Source: Warburgia ugandensis
Lineage: Eukaryota > Streptophyta > Magnoliopsida > Canellales > Canellaceae
Assembly: GCA_035236585.1 (NCBI GenBank)
Contig: CP141127.1
Span: forward strand, 45,646,001-45,710,000
Length of the DNA stretch: 64,000 nucleotides
Reading direction: 5' to 3'
Part shown: piece by piece, positions 48,202-63,760 of the stretch
Position numbering within the stretch: position 1 is the first letter of the stretch
Layout: each line of letters starts with the position of its first letter
Notes under the pieces: model-generated
Seen by the model: only the letters and a program-made list of their open reading frames with translations
Told to the model about the DNA's origin: nothing
The model's database searches: none
Translations under genes and position numbers: made by a program

Positions 48202-51200
48202 ATGGAATGAGAAGAACATCAAAATGAAGGTTATGACCAAAATGAACAGAACGAACAATAGGCCAACATGAGCACTACTCAAAAGAGAAAGGGCAGAGGG
48301 CAAACAACAATGGAAAAGGTTATTAAGAGAAAGTCAAAGGGAATTAAAGAAACTATCTAGTACCATAGCCTTTTCTTTTGTATTGGAGACTTATGCTATC
48401 CTCGACAAAAGATTCAATATGGGAAATGGTGAAGGTATGTAAACATTAATAACATGTATTATATAATTTATAATTTTCCTTATTTTCAAATATAGTAATT
48501 TGCTGTGCAATCTGTAGATTGCCTTTGATGTGCCCTATGATAAGAAGATGCATGCTTTGCAAGGAGTTGGTGAGCAATGGAGAAAATGGAAGAATTTCCT
48601 TATTTGCAATTATATAGCTCCAAATGTCAACAATCCATCGAGGTTGTACATGGTGCCTACAATTTACTCTGACGTCACTGACTAGGAGGTTTGGAATGTA
48701 TTTGTACAGAATTGTACTTTTGTTGAATTTGAGGTATGTGCAGAAATGATGTTTCATTTAATTAATTAAATGTTATATCCAAGTATTGCACTTGATCATG
48801 TATGTACAAATGTGCAGGCAAAGAATGCAAGGAGAAGAAAGGTGCATGAAACAAATATACATCACCACCTATCTAGGTTGGGCTATGCTTGTTTAGAAGA
48901 TTGTAAAGTAAGCATATGTGTTAATTTATCCATTACAAATTAATGCGACTATAATTATATACATTTTGTTCTCTAACCATAGTGTCTTTGCTTGACAACA
49001 GAAGAAAGCTAGGACTATGGCACCTATTGATTGCCCCATCCCTTAGAAGATGGCACATTTAGTGGGTTGTACTAGCAATAAGTTCTCAGTTGAAAGTACT
49101 ACATAAATAGCTTCTTGCATTGTTAGTAGTTCCACTTATCTATAAATTTTATACAATTAATTAGATGACATGATCATGTCTTTCTAGTTAAATTTTGTAA
49201 GACATTCTTACCCAAGAAAGCATAACTATATGAACTCTAATCAGCACTGCTATTAGCAAGGACATCCTGTATAGGGATATGGGCAATAAGAAGGACCACA
49301 TTAGTCTAGCTAGGGGTACGGTTTGTAGTGTTGTTCCTTCTAAATTCTTTGGTAAAGGACTTTTACCTACAATTCAAGATGATGAGGAGACCTATAATGA
49401 GCTGGTTGAGAAAATAAAGATGGATACTTTTAGTCAGTTGCATGAGGGAGGTTTGATGATAGTTACTCTATCCCCTACACATAATTCTTGCAGCACCCTT
49501 ATACCTCCATCAAATGTGAGATGCAATTCCCCAGTTGAAGAAGATCATGAAGGACATCCAACACCCTTGAAAAGGAAATTCTAGCTCTGACAGGATATAT
49601 AGACAAAACTTGAAAATTTCATTGTCCTTTTGTATTAATTCTCTATCTCAACCTCTCTATTGTATATTTAATTTGCAAGTGGGTCATTGCTTGTTGGCCT
49701 TGTATTCTCGTCAAAACATCATGGTAGTTGGTTCATGCTATGAGCATGAATAACCTATTTTGCATGGAATTAGTATACCACCACATACTAAGTAGGTGTC
49801 CATTGTCATGGTTTGAATGCTAATACCTACCTACCATTCCCATTAGAAATGGAAAATATTATAACTGTTGGGCAAGCAGTTGCATATCACGTTGCTTGGC
49901 CAGAAGCACTAATCATTCCCATAGTGTCCATGGTATATATCTTATCATACTACCTTCCTCATCAATATTTTTTAGCTAGAGACCTCAATTTATTATTTAA
50001 TAACTTTATATGGTTAATCAACAACAACATGTGTCATCGAGGTCGATAGCCTTTGTAATATCACCTATTGTTGTTGCACCAATGGAACAAGCACTTGTAT
50101 ATATCTTAGTTTTTTTCATCATAAATTCGGTCCTCTTCATTGATTAATATTATTTAGCTAAATTCTTTTACATCTTCTACAACAGCTATCTAAGGAGCTT
50201 GTGGAAGTCCACTTAACATGCCTTGAACCCTAAGGTTAATCTATGGTCTCATCAATGACGATATGACAATCAACCTCATATGAATCAATGAGGGAGTGCT
50301 TGCCAAGGACATTGTTGAAGTGCCACTTGTGGCAGAGGACCTATTATGAGTTTGCCTATAGGATCAACCCAAGCACCCTCACATTGTCTCCCACATGGGG
50401 TATATTCACATACTTGCTTATAAAATATTTGACATTTACATATTATATTTTCAGCTTATAGGTAATAGTTATTTCTTTTGTATAGCTTCTTGAATGATGC
50501 AACTAGACTTTTTGAGGGTGAGGGCACACTCTACCAATTCCTTGACCCTGATATCATTTCTAGAGTGGTGGAGCAATGTCCAATAGAGAGGCATGTTTAG
50601 GATATTTTACCAAGCTTCTTCTGTTGCTCACGGGGATAGGGTTTAATGATTCCCTACAATAGCAGGTAAATTTTAATTTTTTGTTTTCTAGCCAACTTAT
50701 TCTATACTTAGGGATTGTCATCTTTAATTACAGTTCATATGACTGTCTATGTAGGTCTCATTGGATGCTACTCATTTGGATGTGCACGATGGGCATGGTT
50801 TCTTTTTTTATTCTTGTGGATTGCACATCTATCCCACGCTCATAGAAATTATAAATAAGTAAGATTCTATTCTTTTCATGTGTTATGTGTAGATAAATAA
50901 TTTATTATTCATCTATAATGCATTTGGAATTTAATTTTGTAGAGTATGGTTCAAATGGGCTAAAATGACTGAGATTGTAGAACCACAAAAACTTACTTGG
51001 AAGAACATCAAGATATAGGAAACAGGTAATTACTCTATGTTACCACTAATTAAACCTACAATATTACAGATGATATTTATGGATTCTTTTATCTTGTCCT
51101 TGTTGCACAGTGGCCTAAATAACAGTCTAATTGGGATTGTGGGTACTATGTCTTGAGATACATGAGACCCTCATATTTCATAGTATTCTTGTATCCCATT

Positions 51201-51208
51201 TAAGAAAG
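48202..51208 (+). pseudogene. CACTA second gene: Transposase_24 plus Ulp1-like protease, decayed
   Basis: A multi-exon plus-strand gene remnant. Pieces: a basic N-terminus (TTQKRKGRGQTTMEKVIKRK, about 48275-48330); a Transposase_24 (Ptta/En/Spm)-like part (VPYDKKMHALQGVGEQWRKW at about 48520-48590; RRRKVHETNIHHHLSRLGYA at about 48830); 49279-49582 (GTVCSVVPSKFFGKG); the MENIITVGQAVAYHVAWPEA segment typical of these proteins (about 49850); and a C48/Ulp1-like protease with the HW motif at 50759-50764 and WDCGYYVLRYM at 51132-51164 (Cys codon 51138-51140). The expected catalytic Asp region is not recognisable. Several in-frame stops show it is dead. Such genes accompany TNP2 in plant CACTA elements. 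Confidence 0.75.
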
Positions 51209-51858
51209 GTAAGACACTTTTTACTTTTCATAATCTTAAATTTTTTTATGTATTTTGCTAAAACCTATGACGTTAATTAAATATGTAAAATTATAGACTA
51301 TTGTGCTTTTTGAGTGGGCAAACAAGAAGAGTTACTCTAGAATAAATCTAAATGCAATATGAACTGAATGGGTTGAGTATGTAATAGTTTCAATTAGAAT
51401 AGATGGAGTAACTACATAAATGTAAAATACATAATAAAGTATTTTTTTCATTCACTTGTGAGTGTTCTTTTAGTTTTTATTATTTTATTTGAAATATATA
51501 TATATATATTTTAAGCCATGAATGAGTGGAAACTTGGAGTGTGGGAATAAGTGACTATGGATGAAGTGAATTTGGAGCTTGTACATGAAGTGAATATGTG
51601 GCAGTTGGTTTTCAATATATACATTGAATAATATAACTTTTATGAGATGATGAATGAGAGCGTTACATAGAGTGTGAAAGTAAATGGGAATGTGTATGGA
51701 TTTACAAATGAAATGAATGTGAATGTTATAGAGAATGCATGTATTGTAGTTTCTTTTATAAAGTATTTTCAAGATAGATGTAGATGGATAATGATGAGTT
51801 CGGATATTTTGTACCCATTATGGATGTATTAGGTGTTATATTGTAAGAATCATTCGGT
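51209..51858 (+). other. CACTA 3' non-coding region
   Basis: AT-rich; no gene. 51740-51858 is homologous to the region after TNP2 at about 42830-42950. Confidence 0.45.
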
Positions 51859-52320
51859 GTATCAAGAAAGATGCGTGTGCATGTTTTAGTGAATGTTGAT
51901 TTTTCATGTTTATAAAGATTATTTGAAGTATTAGGTATATAGGATGTTTGTTACTCAATGTATATAGGTGGTAGTGTATCAAGAAAGATGTGGACGCATG
52001 TTGTAGTGTACGTTGGTTTTTCATGTTTATAAAGATTGAAGTATCAGGTGTATATGATATTTGTTATTCAATGTATATATGTGGTATTGTATTCAAAAAT
52101 ATTTGGATGCGTGTTCTATTGGATGTTGGCTTTTCATGTTTATAAAGATTGAAGTTTCATGTGTATATGATGTTCGTTATTCAATGAGTACAGGTGGTAT
52201 TGTATCAAGAAAGATGTGGATGCATGTTGTATTGGATGTTGGTTTTTCATGTTTATAAATATTTTTTGAAGTATTATGTGTATATGATATTTGTTATTTG
52301 ATGTATATAAGTGGTAGTGC
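51859..52320 (+). repeat. Minisatellite, units of about 113-117 bp
   Basis: Units begin GTATCAAGAAAGATG or a variant at 51859, 51976, 52089 and 52202, each with TTTTTCATGTTTATAAA about 50 bp in. The ORFs here are artefacts. Confidence 0.75.
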
Positions 52321-52640
52321 TTAGATGTAAAATTGAAAAAAAATAAAATAATTAAAGTCAATTAGGCTAAGTCATTTTAAAAGTTTAACTTTTGAAGTCA
52401 TTTGGAGCTAAGAGACTTCAAAAGTGCTTCAAAAGTGTTGGACTTTTGAATTCGCTTAGGGCTAAACAACTTCAAAAGTTTTGGGCTTTTGAAGTTGTTT
52501 TTTTAAATGACTTCAAAGGTCCTTGATTTTTAAAGTCATTTGACCAAATGACTTCAAAAGTTATTGACTTTCCAAGTCGGCTTGATATTAAGTGACTTCC
52601 ATTATCACTTTTAACCGACTTTAAAAGCCTCTTTGTAGTA
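52321..52640 (+). mobile_element. CACTA 3' subterminal and terminal region
   Basis: Repeated palindromic words ACTTTTGAAGTC/GACTTCAAAAGT at 52380-52620 end in CTCTTTGTAGTA (52629-52640). This resembles the inverse of a CACTACAAGAAA-type terminus, with the last base changed. It probably marks the right end of a CACTA element. I found no matching left terminus. Confidence 0.55.
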
Positions 52641-54953
<2,313 letters not shown>

Positions 54954-54989
54954 TTATTAACCTACTTTACTATTATCGATTCATGAACT

Positions 54990-57110
54990 TACAATTTATT
55001 TAAAACATCACAGCATATTTTAGTATATTTGTTAGCTAGTTGAAGGATGGTGGTGGTTAGTTTAAGTTTTCCCAAACCTAGCTGCTTGTATACCAAATAT
55101 GACAATAGATTCACACTAGATCCAAAATCAAGCAAAGCTTGATTTATCTTGTAGTTTCCAATTATACAAGTGAGAGTTGGGAACCTGGAAATTTATGTTT
55201 AGGTGGTGTGTTTCTAAAGAATTGAGCTAACTAGTTCAATTAAGAAGGCTTTCATATGCACATTCAACTTTTGTTTGACAGTGCAAAGGTCTTTCAAAAG
55301 CTTAGCACATGACAGGATCTATTTGATGGCTTCCAAGATAAAAATGTTGATCTTGAATTATTTAAAAATATCTAAGATCTTATTATTGGAACATATCTTA
55401 GAAACTTGATGCAGCCATTGTGGAAATAGAAGTGGGATGAGAATTGTTTGGTGGCAAGGTGAGGTTTCTCTATAGTATCCTCAATGATAGGCTTTTTTCT
55501 TAGCTTGAGGAGTCTCTTGAGTTTAAATAACCTTAGTGCTACCATTATTTTGAAGCACATTTCCATTTTAAAGGGTAAGGACTGAATTAGTTTGTTCCAT
55601 GTTCGAGCTCAAAGAACCCTTTGTCCTGGCCTCATGTGCACCTTTATGCTTTTCTTATGGTTGGGTAGGAAATTTCCCCTTTTCCAAGGTTTGCAAGAAT
55701 TGTGTGAACATGTTTTTTCACATCACTCATATATGCTTCAAGTTGGTCATTTTTCCTTTCCTAGCTTTGATTGAACTACTAAAGATTACCATCCACTGAC
55801 CTCTTAGGTGAAGGCATATGTGGTCTAGGAGTAGGTGGTCCTTTGTGGGGTTGCAAGGTGACTTGGTGTGAGATGATTTCTCCAACCAGGATTATGTCTT
55901 AGAATATGGGGAAAATGGTCATTTATATGAATTTAACACATTCACCAGTCATGAAGCACATATTGAAATGCTAGGATTATAGGGCATCCCATAGTAGGGT
56001 GTGAAATGTTTTTCACAAATACCATATAAATATTCGACCTTTTCAGAGGAAACTTTCTCCATTTCTATGACCTCTACTTTTCTTGCTAGGGAACTTATCT
56101 TTGCATTAATGTCATCTTTTTTATTCATGGCATAGACGCCTCCCTGAGCAAATGTGGTGAACTTTGTCCTATCTTGGAAATCCACTTTCTCAAAATCTAT
56201 CCATGTTTGAGAACTCTCAGCTAGCCATTCCAAGTACTCTTTTGCTGCTTCTTGTTATTTGTTCAAAAAGTTATCATTGCATATCATTTCTACAAATTGG
56301 CACATTTTAGAGTTGAGTCCTCCATAAAAGAAGTTGATAGTGTTCCAAGGTTCGTATCCATGATACAAACATGTCTACAACAGATCCTTGAACCTTTCCC
56401 AACATTGGTAGAAGCTATTTTTATCCTTTTCGTTAAAGTTTATGATCTGTCATCAATATAAAGTATTGCTTTTAAGGGTTGGAAATAACTTTTTCAAGAA
56501 CTCCCTTGTCATGTGTTGCTAAGTTCATATTAAACCTACTGGTAGTGCATTGAACCACATATTAACTTTTTCCTTCAAAGAAAAAGGAAATAGTTTGAGC
56601 CTTACAGTATCTAACTAATATTTTGTACATACTGTGTAATGCACACTTTATCAAATTCTTTTAAGTGTAGGTAAGGACTCTCACTATCCAACCCATGAAA
56701 TTTGGGAAGTAATTAAAGTACTCCCATCTTTAAATCAATTCCACCAACATTCTAAGGTAGAATGACACATGATGGTGTGCTGGTATGAGTAGGCTAAAGG
56801 TAATCTCATAATGTTCTCCCACGAGGATGTTGGTTATTCTAATTGTCCTCAAGTTGACTTTTTGAGCTCCATTCCCTTTGTTGATTTGTTCTCAAATCTC
56901 TATATGGTGATGGGTTATTCCTCCATCATGGAAGATCTTCATCATCCATCTAAGGTAGTGGTCCATCCATAAAGAGAATTTTAGGACCAATTTCATCTCT
57001 ATTATTTCTAGGGGATGGATTTTCCCCTGGATTAGCTTAATCCACCATTGGGCACAATTGTTGGATTGGTTTGAATAACCTTCTGGTTTCATCATGTAAC
57101 CAATGCATAA
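54990..57110 (-). pseudogene. Athila/Tat-type gag and protease relic
   Basis: The minus strand, right to left: gag pieces WERFKDLL.TCLYHGYEPW and FYGGLNSKMCQFVEMICN (about 56400-56270), EYLEWLAESSQTW (about 56240-56200), an IKQIPSCAKLLKDL segment (about 55330-55280), then the protease LTCIIGNYKINQALLDFGSS (from about 55180) and VNLLSYLVYKQLGLG (about 55110-55060). The protease D-F-G (near 55119-55131) replaces the D-L-G/D-S-G expected. The frame has stops and ends near 54990, just before the forward LTR-like block; RT and later domains are absent. Confidence 0.75.
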
Positions 57111-58140
57111 AATGAAAGTTTTTTCTTCAAGACTAAACTAAATAAAACAACCTAAGATGATGTAAAAAAAAAGGACACAATTAACAGACCTATTACTAAC
57201 AACCTAAAAGATGTTTTGATTATCTTGATTTTCTGCAAGGCGAGAAACTCTTAGATTACTCTCTCATAAACTTATCCTACTACCTACCAGTTACATGCTT
57301 GCTAAACCAACTGCTTCACACCATCCGTTGTTATCCTTGAGTCATAGGATGTATTTGCATAGCTAGTCATTTGAATGCCAACACAGTGAATTAGCTTAGG
57401 GCTACTGGAGTGATAGTAGTTCACCTCCTTCTAAGAGGGTCCTATGAGCTTGAAGGCTTTTATAGTCTCTCATAATTCACTTTCAAATTAAGATGGAAGG
57501 CTAGGGTGTACAATAGGTGATTATTAACCTAGATGGGCTAAGAGGTGGTGATAAAATACACCCACAATCTTGCAAGGTATAATGCCCTTACTAATTAATA
57601 TTCATTCATCATGGCACTATAAATCACCTTAAAGTAGATAAATGTGTCCTAAAAATGCATGAAAAATTATAAACTAATGCAACAACCTAAAAGATATGCA
57701 ATAATTAAAATATTAATACTATCTATATGAGATTATACTACTAAATAATTATGCAATACTACTTTAACAATGCAAATCTAAAATCTATGCAAGATAAAAG
57801 ATTGAGTAGATCTTACAGTAGGGTCCTAGAATAAAATCTTCTCATGTAGGGGTAAACCATTTACAAACCATGTCCACTTCCAAGCAACGAGGATTTACCC
57901 TTGACATGTATTATTACAACCCTTTAAATGATTTGTAATTTAAAATAAAATATAGGTCGACCTCACTACAATTCCACTCAAAAGAAAAATAAGCTAATTT
58001 AATTAACCTAAACTGAATTTGATGGTGCTTTGGCCACACAATCACCTTTCTTGGCATCTATGCCAAAAACTTGTTGAGAGTTTTCCAGCAAGTGCACAGT
58101 TAGTCAATTGTAGTATTGCAGGGTCAAATTCACAAGGAGA
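57111..58140 (-). other. Leader region of the Athila/Tat relic
   Basis: Non-coding. Minus strand CAAGTTTTTGGCATAGATGCC (about 58070-58050) resembles the CAAGTTTTTGGCGCCGTTGCC leader motif of Athila/Tat elements, and ATTCTCCTTGTGAATTTGACC (about 58140-58120) the motif before it. The 5' LTR should lie to the right. Confidence 0.5.
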
Positions 58141-60124
58141 ATGTGGTGTGAGTTTAAAGCACCAAATTATTTTACTATAATGATCCTCAAAGATTTTCAC
58201 TAAAAAGATTACAGAATGTGGTGATGAAATGATCAAATAAATTAGATTCTTTTACATCAAGAGAATAAACTATTATTGAAGGTTAGGATTAAAGATCACC
58301 TAGACTAGCATTAGGGTCCACCACTAGTTATTCCTCTTTATAACTTCATAAGTAGATGGAAACTATGATCATTTTCTTAGAACATGGTTTCTTTAAAAAT
58401 TTAATTTAAATATCATTGATCGTCAGAAACTATATAGATTACCAAGTCCTAAGTATTCTATAAAAAATCTAACTAAAATGAATCAATGATTAATTTCAAG
58501 TATTCATTATGCAAGGTGATGAGATGGAATCAAGGAATTGTATTAAGAATATTTCTATATTTTTAAAATTGAGACAATTTCCAAATTAAATTTTCTAAGA
58601 CATTTAATATATTAGGATTTAATAAGTGATGCATCCTAATCTTATGCTAGGATCACTCTGATCATAGGAAAAAATAAAGTAAACTAACAGAATTTCTAAT
58701 ATAAACATGAATTAATCAAATATATTATATTAAAGTAATGAAACTTTAAATAAATTGACCTGTTCTATATGAAAAGAAAAGAACCACTCGAAGATTTTGT
58801 TGGTTCATCATGTTTCAAATGCATTCGAGAACCTTCAACTCAAATCTCACTCAAGTCTAATAAGAAATCAAAGAGAAATTTTTCTTGTAGTGGGTGTGGC
58901 TATAATTTTGGAGAGTTCCACTAGCATTTTCATAAAAAATAAAATTTGAAAACCAATGACTATCTGCCATGAAGTTATATTTCATATTATTTATTAGTTA
59001 ATTAGCTTTAAAATAAGATATTGCATACTAAAATCATACAACAATTGAATGAGATGTAAAGGTACATAAATTATGTATAATTGTCATTAGCAATTGAGAG
59101 TTGCAAGAAATTTTCTACAAACACCTGATGAACATGATGAACAAGGGTATGTCAACTAATGATTTCACTAGCTTAGAGATCAATCTTTTATGTGAAACTT
59201 CATATATAGAATAACTGGTGTTAAGGAATCCAATCATATGATTAGATTGTGTGAAAAACCAACCAATGTAGAGATATTTGATGAGAAAGATGACTAATTT
59301 GTCATACACAGAAATAGTCCCTATGTACACTAATGAGAACAAGATAAAGTTGGCCACACCTGTCACAGATTTCTCCAACTTCTAAATTAAATTTTTTTGT
59401 ACAATTTCTTATATAACCTAGTTTAATATAAAAAATGTTATTTGTACTATTTGATTTTGGAGAAAACTAAAAGAGAATGAGATATTTGATACAAAATATG
59501 ATGGGTTCACCACAAATAGTAACAATGCAGTCATAGTACCTAATATTGTTTTCTTTGACATATCTCACCCAAAACACCATGAAATTGCTAAAAACCATAT
59601 GTACTTCTTCCTAAGACTTAGAAGATCATTTACAATAGTTTAGATCATTAGAAAAAAACACAAATAGAACTGCAAGAAGGAAAATCCAACCTTTTATTTC
59701 CTCCTATAGTAATAGTAAAAGTAGGAGAGAGAGAGATGAAGATATCTTGCTTTCCTTTCCTTCTCCTTAGGAAAAATTCACTCCACTTCTTCCTAGGTGA
59801 GATGAGAGCCTTATCAATAGTTTAGATTGTTGATCAACACCAAAACAAATGCACACAAGCAAGAAATCTAACACCCTATTACTATACACCTATGAGGTAG
59901 CATCAATGAATTAGTGATGAAAAAGTTGGATCTCAGCCTACTTTCTTGCTCTTTCCTAACACAAGGAATCCTTCGAGGGGAGGATAGAAAACTAGTTTCC
60001 AGCTTGTCCTTTGCCAAATTTGTCCTCTAAAACACTGCCATTCTTAGCATTTGAAAGCTACAATGATAGTAGCAATGGGTGAAACAAACTAGTAAGCAAT
60101 TCTTATATGGAAATTTAAAGCACA

Positions 60125-60128
<4 letters not shown>
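58141..60128. other. Probable degraded LTR and unassigned sequence
   Basis: No gene. By position, 58141 onward should be the LTR of the minus-strand relic, but I could not set its far border. The small ORFs (59115-59378 and others) show no family resemblance. Confidence 0.35.

Positions 60129-60162
<34 letters not shown>
60129..60162 (+). repeat. (AG)17 microsatellite
   Basis: 34 bp of perfect AG. Confidence 0.95.
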
Positions 60163-60166
<4 letters not shown>

Positions 60167-60257
60167 GCAATAAACGCTTCTTTCCTTTACTTCAAGCTCT
60201 TATAGATGATAGATTAAAAGAAATTATACTAAGAAATCTGAAAAAATATTAGATTAC

Positions 60258-60569
60258 TACCTAATGGATCAAAAAGAGAGTAGAGTTTCTTTTCTTTTCT
60301 TTTTTCTCCTCTCCCTTTATTCTCTCTCTTCTTGCTTCCCCATCTCCGCTCTTTCTTCTTTACACTCTTCTTCACTCTCATGTTCCCCCTATATAGAGTG
60401 AGGAGTAGCTAATGTTAGTAGATGCTCCCTATTTCCTTGAGCCCCCCACTCAACTACCAATGACTCTCTCCTCCAATCATACCATTAATTGATTAAAATA
60501 TAATAGTTCCAGGAACTTTCTCTCCTAGTTAGCAACTCCCCTTATGACACATGGATGCAACATAAAGCT
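60258..60569 (+). repeat. 312-bp tandem duplication, unit 1
   Basis: From CTACCTAATGGATCAAA. Contains CT-rich DNA, CCCCTATATAGAGTGAGGAG (near 60388) and GACTCTCTCCTCCAATCATA. Confidence 0.85.
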
Positions 60570-60858
60570 CTACCTAATGGATCAAAGAGAGAGTAAACTT
60601 TTTTTTTTCTCCTCTCTCTTCTTGTTCCCCCATCGTTACTCATTCTTCTTTACACTCTTCTTCACTCTCATCTTCCCCTTATATAGAGTGAGGAGTAGCT
60701 AATGTTAGTAGCTACTTCCTATTTCCTTAAGCCCCCCACTCACCTACCAGTGACTCTCTCCTCCAATCATACCATTAATTGATTAAAGTATAATAGTTCT
60801 GGGAACTTTCTCTCCTAGTTAGCAACTCCCCTTGTGACACATGGATGCAACTTCAAGC
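60570..60858 (+). repeat. 312-bp tandem duplication, unit 2
   Basis: Same order as unit 1 with scattered substitutions and a shorter CT-rich part. Contains the TATATAGAGTGAGG motif again near 60678. Confidence 0.85.
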
Positions 60859-62879
60859 TATCAACCTTAAGATCTACACCCATCATCCCTCCATCCATTT
60901 CCAATTACTTGTTTTTGACTTGATCTTCCCTTTAAGAAACCATCAAGTGAAATCCCTCTTCATCACATGATATCTCATACACTCCCTTATCATCCATATG
61001 TTATAAATTATTCCATTTTAAACATTCCCAACCTTGAAGGCCCTTGATATGTGCAAGAATGGAGTGGGACCCATGTATGATCTTCCACTTTCACACCATA
61101 GTGTGAGTGATCTTGAATGAGATTGGTGGTAAAATATATGAATAATCCTCAAAAACTTGGGCTTCTGATTCTTCAATTGATCCAGTTCATCAAAATTATA
61201 TCGATCTAAACCATCCATTTAATTTAAGCTTGATCGGCAAGATAAAATGTTGATTGTCTTGATATCTCAACATGGATCTTAACATTCAACCTATAAAATA
61301 TTGCAAAATCCTAATTAGTATTATTTTATGATTTTATACGTAATTCCCTTCGGATGGCTACCTAAACCTGAAAATACATTGGATTATGGTTTTAGTGAAA
61401 ATCCATTATATGAGTGTAAAAATGATTAATCTAATGCACTAAACAATAAAAAAAATTGGGTTTTTAATACAGTACTGAGCACTTAACAACCTTTTTTTAA
61501 AATTTACTTATTTGCAACCTTTTTGTGTTCATTGCTTAAATTGTATTGTTCATAATTTTTCTCAAGATATTCTTCAACCGTCTCTATATATTTTCCAAAA
61601 TAACTAGGTAAGGGATGTGATATAAGGTTAAATATGGCTAATGGTTAATTGGCCATTGGTAAATTGACCATCAAATAAAAGGCTTAATATAAAAGCTAAA
61701 GGCTCTACCTTGTGGAAATAACTCGGGGAACGCTAAAGGCTTAGGGTTTTAGTCAAAGATTTCATTTGACTTAAAAATGACCATAAACATAATAGATATA
61801 TGGTATAGCCTTTTCAAAATGAATTCCTAATAATTGAGCAAGATAAGTAACATGAGACAAATTAGGAAATTGTGTTTGACGAAGAAAAATTTAGAATTTA
61901 TACCTCTCAAAAAGAAAGAATGGCTCTAATCTCACATGGATTATAAGTCTCTATAAATCTTCTCAAGATCTCTAAGTTATATTTTCTCTTCAAATTAACT
62001 ATACATATATTTTATATATAGTTATTTGTGTAATAATTATTCGCAATTTAATATGTCATGGAAAGCATTAGAGAAAGGATAAAATAATGAACCAATTATA
62101 TACAAATCTTTAATAAGCTAAAGTTCAAAGGTATATATTGAATATTAGGAAAGTTCAAATTGTCATCCTTGTAAAGGAACTTGTCATAAATTTTTCAAAA
62201 ACATTAATTTTTTTATAAAAAGAAAAAAAAAAGAAAAGACTCAAAAAGAACTAGAAAGACACATGACACATCAAACTTGAAATACCCTACCCTCAGCCTT
62301 ATGGGTAGCCTTAAATTAAACATTGTCCCCAATTTTTTAATATAAATGCATGGACAAATAAAATAACTAAGTGGAGAAAAAAGGGTTAGAAAGATAGTAC
62401 ATGCACTCCAAAAATGGTGCACGGATCTTTAGATGTGGCCATTGACAAGCCGAATAATGTATAATGAAATACTACATGCAACTATAACTAATGACACTTA
62501 ACCTAAACTAACTAACTAATCTACAACACCTAAACCTAAACTAACTATCAAGTAGCTATTAGAATAGCTCACTCCATTTCAAAATTTCATGGTAGTTAAT
62601 ATACATTTTTCACCCACAGATATATGGTGGAGAGAAGATAATGGCATGATAAACCATCGTGAAGCAAAATTTCTTAGGACCAACTCGACGTGACTTTCCT
62701 TACATTTTGTCAAATTGAGAAAAGATAATGCCAACATAAAAAAGTTGAAAAAAGCTAGCTCTACTTCACCTTAAAAGGTTGTTTATTATTCCCTTGCTAT
62801 AGAAAAATAGTGGGCTTATACCCTTAATAACCTCTAATGTACAATCTAGGGCTGGTTGATGTTGGCTAGAACATCAATT
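60859..62879. other. No gene recognised
   Basis: AT-rich. Near 62850-62880 the inverse of the AGAGTCAATTGATGT...ACATCAACC block of 22210-22245 appears, probably a terminus of an Athila/Tat-type LTR. Nothing else could be assigned. Confidence 0.4.
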
Positions 62880-63760
62880 GACTCTCCTTCCTATTTTTGA
62901 GTCTTTAGATAAGTTTTCAACTGAACCTAAACTCTCACATGGTGAACTATCCGGTAAAGGTTTAGGTCTAAATTAGGTGCTTCTTCACTATTGGCTCAAA
63001 TTGCATCTTATGCGATGGAAGGGGTCTTACTTGGGCTCTCCATTAAGAAGTCTTAGTATCTTCATAAATGAAGGTGTCTATGTCAGAATCAAAATTAGAA
63101 TTATCAAGATATGCCTCAAGAGGATCACTTCTGGAGGACGATAGGGATGATGTATTTACTGAACTCTCTATCTTGTAAGAATTATTGGACTCTCTATCTT
63201 GTAAGAATCTTTAGAGTCTAATAGTATTACTATCGTTATATAGTTGTTTATAGCTTGTCATTGTCCTCAACTTGCTCTATTTCCTCTTCCCTTTCTAAAA
63301 AATTAGTGTATATTTGAGCCATCTGGAAATCCAACATCGTAATAGACTGTGAGTGGACCTCCATAGTTTATGTTACAACATTCTAGAATGTGAGATTGCT
63401 CTGCATAAACAAACTAAGGATCTCTTCTAATGCTTGTTCTCCCTATTGTGGAGAAAACTCTTATTATGGTTTAGGTTGCTAGGAAATTGAATGACTTGGG
63501 AAAGGGTGATTAAGGGGGATCTTAGATGATCCTCCCTTATAATTTTGAGAGCATGTTTGATCAAGATGCCTGGCCATCCTGGATGGTAAGTTTCAGAGTA
63601 AAAGTTGTTGTTAAGGTCTAGGATTGCACCCATTGCATTCATTTGCTCCTATAAGTATTTAGGAAATGTAGAGCTTGATTGGCATGAAGTAGTAGGATGG
63701 GATGGACTCAAAAAGGCAAAACAATCATCATATTGAGGTTGCCTTAATGATTCTTTGGAT
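62880..63760 (-). pseudogene. Second Athila/Tat-type gag fragment
   Basis: Minus strand: SPSHPTTSCQSSSTFPKYL (about 63700-63640) fits the degenerate Cys/His region, then MNAMGAILDLNNNFYSETY and HPGWPGI (63642-63560), matching the NPYSNTYNPGWRNHPN-type motif of Athila/Tat gag. It is followed by a weak match to the MQ...IHNLEVQMGQIA region (about 63410-63310). Stops interrupt it. The rest of pol is absent to the left; the N-terminal part may lie beyond the window. Confidence 0.6.

Noticed and set aside
49279..49584. Independent small host gene
   Set aside because: It is in order with Transposase_24 and Ulp1-like segments and fits an exon of the CACTA gene.
63427..63642. Novel host protein ORF
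   Set aside because: NNNFYSETYHPGW matches the Athila/Tat gag motif, so it is a transposon fragment.
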